This document shows, piece by piece, positions 34,026 to 39,507 of a stretch of 39,507 nt of DNA. The notes under the pieces are model-generated. The model worked only from the letters and a program-made list of their open reading frames with translations, was not told the DNA's origin and did no database searches. The DNA comes from Chloroherpeton thalassium. Lineage in GTDB: Bacteria > Bacteroidota > Ignavibacteria > Kapaibacteriales > UBA2268. A program made the position numbers and the translations under genes. Location: assembly GCA_020722095.1 (NCBI GenBank), contig DYLM01000003.1:28748-68254 (forward strand). The letters are read 5' to 3'. Positions within the stretch are counted from its first letter, which is position 1. The number at the start of each line of letters is the position of its first letter.

Positions 34026-36089
34026 ATGAATTTTATAAACCCATTTATACTTTTTGGCTTAGTTTTAGCTTCGATACCAATTATTCTACATTTCCTCAAT
34101 CTAAGAAAACTTAAGAAAGTTGAGTTTTCGAGTTTAAAATTCTTAGTTGAACTCCAAAAATCACATATACGTAAGCTAAAAATCAAGCAATGGCTGTTAT
34201 TATTGCTTCGTACCCTAACTATTATTTTTATCGTATTGGCATTTGCTCGCCCTTTAACGCGTGGGCATTTGCCGGGATTCTCCAAGTATGCTGAATCAAG
34301 TGTGATTGTATTTGTTGATAATAGTCCAAGTATGAATTTAACAGATGAATTTGGAAACAGATTTAATTTCGCCAAGAGAATTGCTAAAAATTTGATTGAA
34401 CAATTCAATTCTCGTGATGAAATTATTCTTATTCCGCTTGCAAATTTACAATCTGCTGATTTTTACAATTTTTCATCAAATTTTATTAAAATTAATGAAG
34501 ATTTATCCAAAATGCGAATTGGCAATTCCACTATTAATATTTCCAATGCTATTACAACTTCTGCAGAATTATTTAAAAAAGCACATTTTTTGAACAGGGA
34601 AATTTATTTCATTACAGACAATCAAACCCTGAACTTCGAGAATTTTGATGATACTTTTATTACAAACATACGACCTGCAATTTATTTTGTGGAAGTTGGA
34701 GCAAATTCCAAAGCACCACTGACTAACATATCAGTTGACTCTATTGTTCCTTCTACAAGGATATTTCAATATAATAATCCAGTTATCAATAAAGTGAAAC
34801 TTACTAATCACTCCACCGAGGACAAAAACAAGCTAAATATGTCTTTGATTTACAATGGAGTGAAAGTTGGTCAGAAAAATGTAAATATCAAAAAGAAATC
34901 ATCAACTTATAATGATATAAGTGCTGTGTTGAAGTCAACTGATGTCCTTTTGGGCGAGGTTGAATTAGAAAATGATGCTTTGCCCAATGATAATCGTAGA
35001 TTTTTTGGCGTTATTCTTCCTAATAAGCCACAAGTAGCCTTAATTTCGGATAATAATAATTTGTTTTTGCAGAATGCACTTGGAATTAATTATCAACAAA
35101 ATTACTGCCATTTAGAGATAATACCAACAATCAACTTTAATAGTACTGATTTGACAAAGTTTGATGTATTGGTTTTTGAAAATTATTCTAAAATAAATGC
35201 TTCAAGAGTGGAAAATTATATCAAAAATGGTGGCAGAGCAATTTTTTTTGCAAGTGAAGATTTTGCGTCTAATCAAGAGTTTTCAAAATTTTTGAAGTTT
35301 GATAAAACTGAAATTGTAAATTATTCCAACAATTCAAATAATATTGTTACCAAAATTGCAAAAACTCATCCAATTTTTGAAGGTGTCTTTACTAATTCAA
35401 ATAATGAAATTGAGGAAAAAATTAAAATTTATAAGGAAATTCCATACAAAAAAGGTGTGGCAATTGTAGAAAATTTAACTGGCAATTTAATGTCGGAGGA
35501 ATACTTATTGCGTGGTAAATATCTATTATTTACAATTAATCCAATGCCTGAGTGGAGCAATTTGCCAACTACGTCTCTGTTTCCAATTCTTATTTATCGC
35601 TCTATTCTTTATCTTTCTTCCTTGCCCGAACTTGCTACAAGTGTGGAAGTAGGCTCTTCTGTGCAATTAAAGATTCCTACTAAGTTCGCCGAAGGTTCAA
35701 ATTTTACTATTATTGACCCAAATGGCAATAAGCAAGTTGTTTATGCTCCTAATTTATCAACGGGGATAATTATAAGCATTCCAAAGGTGGAATTGCTGGG
35801 TAATTATGTTGTGTATAATTCCAAAGAAAAGCCTGTTGGGATAATATCAGCAAATATTAACCCAAAAGAATCAGTTATTTCTAAGATTGATAATGAAAAA
35901 GTGGAAGAATTGCTGAAAAAGAAATTTGAAAAGGAAATTACGGTTGCATTTTTGCAAGATTATGTTAATTTATCTCAACAAATCAAAAGAGTGCGTTCGG
36001 GTTCGGAACTTTGGCAAATCTTCTTAGTTCTTGCAATCATCACAGCAATTTCCGAGTTGCTTGTGCAAAGACTAATGAAAAGCGAGTAA
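34026..36089 (+). CDS. BatA-type membrane protein with von Willebrand factor A domain
   Basis: 687 residues. The N-terminus (MNFINPFILFGLVLASIPIILHFLNLRK, then a second helix LLLLLRTLTIIFIVLAFARP) is the double-membrane-helix domain of Bat and aerotolerance-like proteins. A VWA domain follows with an intact metal site DNSPS (in VIVFVDNSPSMNL). The middle part looks beta-rich and has a glutamine-amidotransferase-like segment (FDVLVFENYSKI, YIKNGGRAIFFAS). A last membrane helix (IFLVLAIITAISELLV) closes the protein. It probably scaffolds or senses at the inner membrane. No bat operon or MoxR partner is adjacent. Single gene ending near a 135-bp repeat element. Confidence 0.85.
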   Translation: MNFINPFILFGLVLASIPIILHFLNLRKLKKVEFSSLKFLVELQKSHIRKLKIKQWLLLLLRTLTIIFIVLAFARPLTRGHLPGFSKYAESSVIVFVDNSPSMNLTDEFGNRFNFAKRIAKNLIEQFNSRDEIILIPLANLQSADFYNFSSNFIKINEDLSKMRIGNSTINISNAITTSAELFKKAHFLNREIYFITDNQTLNFENFDDTFITNIRPAIYFVEVGANSKAPLTNISVDSIVPSTRIFQYNNPVINKVKLTNHSTEDKNKLNMSLIYNGVKVGQKNVNIKKKSSTYNDISAVLKSTDVLLGEVELENDALPNDNRRFFGVILPNKPQVALISDNNNLFLQNALGINYQQNYCHLEIIPTINFNSTDLTKFDVLVFENYSKINASRVENYIKNGGRAIFFASEDFASNQEFSKFLKFDKTEIVNYSNNSNNIVTKIAKTHPIFEGVFTNSNNEIEEKIKIYKEIPYKKGVAIVENLTGNLMSEEYLLRGKYLLFTINPMPEWSNLPTTSLFPILIYRSILYLSSLPELATSVEVGSSVQLKIPTKFAEGSNFTIIDPNGNKQVVYAPNLSTGIIISIPKVELLGNYVVYNSKEKPVGIISANINPKESVISKIDNEKVEELLKKKFEKEITVAFLQDYVNLSQQIKRVRSGSELWQIFLVLAIITAISELLVQRLMKSE

Positions 36090-36133
36090 AAAAAACTGAT
36101 TTTAAATAATAATTCACTATGTTAAATCTGTCA

Positions 36134-36268
36134 TTGAGGCTGTCTCATAAGTCAGTTTTGCTGTCATTCTCACGAAAGTGGGAATCCATAAACCCTCTAT
36201 AATAGTGGATTCCCGTTTGCACGGGATTGACAATTTTGCAATATTTGGGACTTCTGAGACAGCCTCAA
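36134..36268. mobile_element. 135-bp MITE-like inverted-repeat element between convergent genes
   Basis: It has the same length and layout as the copy at 14124. The termini are TTGAGGCTGTCTCATAAGTC and GACTTCTGAGACAGCCTCAA, inverted repeats with one mismatch. The interior carries TGTCATTCTCACGAAAGTGG and a mirrored GGATTCCCGTTTGCACGGGA. It lies 45 bases after the BatA-like stop and before the HD gene's end. The string ACACCCGACACC follows just outside, as near the 2736 end. No clear target-site duplication was found. Confidence 0.8.
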
Positions 36269-36302
36269 AGACGTACAACGACTAACACCCGACACCCATT
36301 TT

Positions 36303-37505
36303 TCAACAGGGATTTGAGAAGTGCTCGTAAATCAAGCGTAATTCCAAATTGGCATAGGTTTTATTTATGTATTGTTCTTTGATTTTGTGAGCAGCAGAGC
36401 TCATCTCATCGGTTTTTATACCTGCATTACACGAATGCCACACTTCTAAAAAAGCAGCTAAATGGTCGGCGGCTCTGATGATTTTTCCGTCATAAGGCTT
36501 AAATTCAACACTGTCATATTTGGTATTAAATTCATCGAAATCATTAATTATTTTGGGATTATCTTGGTATATTTTATTCTCAAATTCATCAATTGTAAAA
36601 TATTTAATTTCATCAATCCATTCTTTTTCTAAAAGTGGATAAATTTCGGACTCTGCCATTTCGATTTCGATAATTTTTATTAATTCATCAAGTGCTTTAG
36701 ATGATGTTTTAACGGGCGAAATAATATCGCGAGTTACTGCTTCGGGCAAATCGTGGAATAATCCACCAAAAAAAGCATTATATAATCTATTGGGATTCGA
36801 TGAATTTTCTCGAACAAATAAATAGGAAATTATTGCAACTAATAGTGAATGTCCCAGAACTGATGTTTTGGGCACACGTGGAATTTGAGCCCAACGATAT
36901 TGGAATCGCAAGTATCCAAACAAATCCACGAAATGCTTGATTGGAAAATCACTATCAAACTTTTTAATGCCGATTAAATCCTGAAATGGAATCATCCTAT
37001 TATCCAATTCTTTGCGTATTTTGTCTATTTGATAATTATCAGGATTAGCATTTTCAATAATTCTAAATTCCCAGATTGAAGCATAAATGTGAGCGGCTGA
37101 TAGTATTCGATTTGAAATATTATCGTAATCTGTATTTTCAAACAAGAAATTATGGAATTCTTGGAGCAATTCACCATCGGGCAATTTTGCCTTTAAATGG
37201 TTGTAAACATATTGATTCAATTTGTTAAAAACTTCTGGTTTTTGGGTTATTTGGGCATAAATTGGAGATTTGATGTCGGAAATTACAATCCTACGCAATA
37301 ATTCGAAAATACCATTTTGAATTATTTGATTCCAATTGATAATTTTGCCACTATTTTCTTCGTATTTTGCTAAAATAAAAGCAATTAGCATTTTATGAGA
37401 GTGCTTATCGATTTCAATTAAATCCATTGGTCTTATTCGGTCATTCCATCTTTGGATATGAAAACCACGAAAAATTTCATTGAGAAGTAAAGTATTTACA
37501 AACAT
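36303..37505 (-). CDS. HD-domain phosphohydrolase, YfbR-like
   Basis: 400 residues. The C-terminal half has the HD signature: VLGHSLLVAIISYLF (H219), LFHDLPEAVTRDIISPVK (H251-D252, with the TxD..PVK stretch of 5'-deoxynucleotidase YfbR), and a final aspartate in KIIRAADHLAAFLEVW. It probably cleaves a phosphate from nucleotides. The N-terminal half (RWNDRIRPMDLIEIDKHSHKM, split here) also has an RW...H...H pattern like a second, worn HD module. It is divergent from the receiver/HD-GYP-like gene across 66 bases. Substrate is inferred from family only. Confidence 0.82.
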   Translation of the reverse strand: MFVNTLLLNEIFRGFHIQRWNDRIRPMDLIEIDKHSHKMLIAFILAKYEENSGKIINWNQIIQNGIFELLRRIVISDIKSPIYAQITQKPEVFNKLNQYVYNHLKAKLPDGELLQEFHNFLFENTDYDNISNRILSAAHIYASIWEFRIIENANPDNYQIDKIRKELDNRMIPFQDLIGIKKFDSDFPIKHFVDLFGYLRFQYRWAQIPRVPKTSVLGHSLLVAIISYLFVRENSSNPNRLYNAFFGGLFHDLPEAVTRDIISPVKTSSKALDELIKIIEIEMAESEIYPLLEKEWIDEIKYFTIDEFENKIYQDNPKIINDFDEFNTKYDSVEFKPYDGKIIRAADHLAAFLEVWHSCNAGIKTDEMSSAAHKIKEQYINKTYANLELRLIYEHFSNPC

Positions 37506-37571
37506 TTTCTTAATTTTGATTATTGAACGAATTCAGTATATTTTAAATGACGTTTAAATAGGGTAATTAAC

Positions 37572-38990
37572 TTGCAAAAAGGCAAATTATTATTAGTTGA
37601 TGATGATGTGATGGTATTAAAGCTTTACGAAAGATATTTCGGGAAGCATTTTGAAGTTAAGACTGCTAAGTCAGCAGAAGATGCACTCAAAGTTATCAAT
37701 AGTGGCTTTAAATTTGAAGTTATTCTTTCAGATCAAATAATGCCGGGGATGACTGGCAGTGAATTACTCCATAAGTTATCCCAGACTCATACTCAATCAA
37801 TTCGAATGTTGATGACTGCTGATACCGAACCAAGTATGATCATAAAAGTAGCTGCACAATCCAGATCACTTGTTGTATTAACTAAACCAATTAAAGAAAT
37901 AGATTTAATCCAATCTGTAAATGTTGCATTCCAATATTACCGACTTAAGGAATTAAATAATGAACTTACCAACAAAATAAAAAATATTTCAACTGAAAAA
38001 GAAACAAAACCAATAAAAATTGAACCAGATTCAAGGAATTATGTTCAAGTTATGCATCAAGCATTTTTAACACTTGGTGCATTTAAAGGAAATTATTTTT
38101 ATAGCCATTTTGAAGGTGTTTTAAAAATTGCTAATTATTTTGTTCGTGAATTAAAATTGCCCGAAAAAAGCAACCAAGATTTGTTTAATATTGAATTGAT
38201 GTATTCAATAATGATGCAAACTTTTCCAAGACGATTGGCTTATACAAATCCTTTTGAATTAGAAGAAGTTGATTTTTCTGAATATTTTGAATATACATCT
38301 AATTTTTTTAAAAAGGTTATTGACAAATATGGAGAGGAAAAATATTCGCATTTTTTCCAAATTTGGGAACATATTGATGGTTCGGGATTTCCAAAAAAAT
38401 TAACAAGTAATATTTCCATAGAATCTCAAATATTCCAGTTATCTAATTTATATTTCCATTTTCTATATTTAATACCTAACGAGAGTTTAATCGATAGATT
38501 TTATAATAAAACATACAGATATAAGTATGAAATTGCTTTTGAGAGAATGAAGCAAGGACAAAAGTTTATTTTGGCAAATAGTAAATGGTTTAATCAAGAT
38601 TTATTTAATATTTTTAGATTTGCTATCAAAGAAAATCACATAGAAGTTTTTCTTCCTATCCGAGAAAATAAAGAAATTCCAAATCTTGAATATTTAATCG
38701 AATTTAGTCAAATCATTGATGAATTAGAGAATTACCGAGAAAGCAACAAAAATAATCAATTAGAAATTGTTAACGAGGGAGATCAAGCCTTTGCAGTTAA
38801 AACGATTCCTCCCAATCAATTAGCTGTCGGAATGGTTATAGATCAGAATTTGGTTACTACAGCCAACGTAACTGTTGCCAGAAGGGGAACGAAAATTTCA
38901 GCTACAGTTTTAAGCAACATCCTTACTTTAATTGACAAAAAAATGCTGAAAGATGCTAACAAAATCGAAGTAAAAATTCCATTAACTTAA
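37572..38990 (+). CDS. Response regulator with degenerate HD-GYP-like output
   Basis: 472 residues from a TTG start. An in-frame stop at 37548 excludes a longer protein, and TTG at 37572 places the receiver right at the N-terminus. The receiver (about 1-125) has D10-D12, phosphoacceptor D54 in ILSDQIMPGMTG, MTAD and the lysine in LTKPI. Residues about 150-350 follow the HD-GYP layout (HFEGVLKIANYFVRELKLP at the start; HIDGSGFPKKL matching HxDGSGYPxGL), but the metal-binding HD reads MMQ and the late vaDvyD reads LSNLYF. So it is unlikely to hydrolyse cyclic-di-GMP and may bind a ligand or partner instead. pyrD follows after two bases. Confidence 0.85.
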   Translation: MQKGKLLLVDDDVMVLKLYERYFGKHFEVKTAKSAEDALKVINSGFKFEVILSDQIMPGMTGSELLHKLSQTHTQSIRMLMTADTEPSMIIKVAAQSRSLVVLTKPIKEIDLIQSVNVAFQYYRLKELNNELTNKIKNISTEKETKPIKIEPDSRNYVQVMHQAFLTLGAFKGNYFYSHFEGVLKIANYFVRELKLPEKSNQDLFNIELMYSIMMQTFPRRLAYTNPFELEEVDFSEYFEYTSNFFKKVIDKYGEEKYSHFFQIWEHIDGSGFPKKLTSNISIESQIFQLSNLYFHFLYLIPNESLIDRFYNKTYRYKYEIAFERMKQGQKFILANSKWFNQDLFNIFRFAIKENHIEVFLPIRENKEIPNLEYLIEFSQIIDELENYRESNKNNQLEIVNEGDQAFAVKTIPPNQLAVGMVIDQNLVTTANVTVARRGTKISATVLSNILTLIDKKMLKDANKIEVKIPLT

Positions 38991-38992
38991 TT

Positions 38993-39507
38993 ATGAATAA
39001 AACAGAAATTCTTGCCAAAATAGACTTGTATCTTCGTAAAAGCATAGTTGCTACTACACCTTATTTCGCTTCATTATTTTATTCATATTCTCGTAAATTA
39101 TTTCTCAAACTATTATATTCTGATTTTGATTTTCCAAAAATTGATATTCCAAAGAAGTTCCAAACTACTTTGTTAGAGTTGACTTTTCAGTCTCCAATTT
39201 TCAATGCTGCCGGTATCTTTAAAGAAGTTTATGGTTACGAAGTTGCATACCGCCAAGGTGCAGGTGCATTTTTAATTGGCACTATCACACCAAAGCCAAG
39301 AAAAGGAAATCTTAAAAAAGGAATTTTGCATCCTTTTATACCTTTGGCGAGTTCTAATTCTGCAATAAATTGGATGGGTTTGCCAAATGTTGGCTTCGCT
39401 GAAGCGGCTAAAAGAATAAATGCAATTGAAAAACAACACGGATGTCCAATTGGAATTAGTATTTCACTTCAGCCTGAAAGCAGTTATCCTGAATCAATGA
39501 ATGAAAT
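38993..39507 (+). CDS. pyrD: Dihydroorotate dehydrogenase, N-terminal part (runs off window)
   Basis: Frame open from ATG 38993 through the last base, 171 complete codons, absent from the track because it is partial. The blocks SPIFNAAGIFKEVYGYE, FLIGTITPKPRKGNLKKG and INWMGLPNVGF match class 2 (quinone-linked) enzymes, which oxidise dihydroorotate to orotate in pyrimidine synthesis with FMN. An N-terminal amphipathic extension of about 60 residues (LRKSIVATTPYFASLFYSYS) supports membrane association. FMN-binding lysine and later motifs lie beyond the window. Confidence 0.9.
   Translation, partial: MNKTEILAKIDLYLRKSIVATTPYFASLFYSYSRKLFLKLLYSDFDFPKIDIPKKFQTTLLELTFQSPIFNAAGIFKEVYGYEVAYRQGAGAFLIGTITPKPRKGNLKKGILHPFIPLASSNSAINWMGLPNVGFAEAAKRINAIEKQHGCPIGISISLQPESSYPESMNE

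Noticed and set aside
34001-34408. 135-residue minus-strand ORF
   Set aside because: It is antisense to the BatA-type N-terminus, which matches its family well.

Overview
The window is AT-rich, tightly packed bacterial chromosome. Most of it is housekeeping genes, with a few accessory loci and repeat-type intergenic DNA. Several signs point to the Bacteroidota/Chlorobiota/Kapabacteria (FCB) group: a PorQ-type outer-membrane protein, a 1394-residue secreted protein that ends in what looks like a type IX secretion (T9SS) sorting domain, a large peptidase/propeller/barrel outer-membrane protein, and scarce Shine-Dalgarno sequences. Some genes have possible TAnnTTTG promoter boxes. The taxonomic placement is inferred from gene content and was not tested by search.

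Layout, plus strand, 1-4298: the RG-rich tail of a truncated gene, an MsbA-type ABC exporter, a 600-bp gap holding a terminator and a hairpin mobile-element remnant, purM, and a decayed MntA/HepT toxin-antitoxin pair. Minus strand, read right to left from 33.0 kb to 4.3 kb: the protease/propeller/barrel protein, a glycosyltransferase with a helical-repeat tail, hslO, the 1394-residue secreted protein, an aldehyde dehydrogenase, the classical tilS-hpt-ftsH cluster, a 553-residue repeat protein with an HNH-like head, lepA, a 135-bp inverted-repeat element, lepB, and a lipoprotein. After these come two apparent operons: nfnA-nfnB-histidine kinase-receiver, then Nudix-parA-parB-thioesterase-porQ-small secreted protein, which ends in a clear intrinsic terminator. 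The right end holds a purine nucleoside phosphorylase (minus) divergent from a BatA-type VWA membrane protein (plus), a second 135-bp element, a YfbR-like HD phosphohydrolase (minus), a divergent receiver plus degenerate HD-GYP protein that starts with TTG, and a pyrD that runs off the window.

Functional groups: nucleotide metabolism (purM, hpt, PNP, YfbR-like, pyrD), protein export and envelope (lepB, PorQ, ftsH, msbA, T9SS cargo), translation and tRNA modification (lepA, tilS), chromosome partition (parAB), and redox balance (nfnAB with a co-directional cytosolic sensor kinase). No tRNA, rRNA, CRISPR array or intact transposase gene was seen. The points most worth checking are the HNH-like/77-residue-repeat protein, the short inverted-repeat elements, the MntA/HepT remnant with an Asp-to-Asn active-site change, and the nfnAB-kinase linkage. 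None of them amounts to a clearly new system on sequence reading alone.
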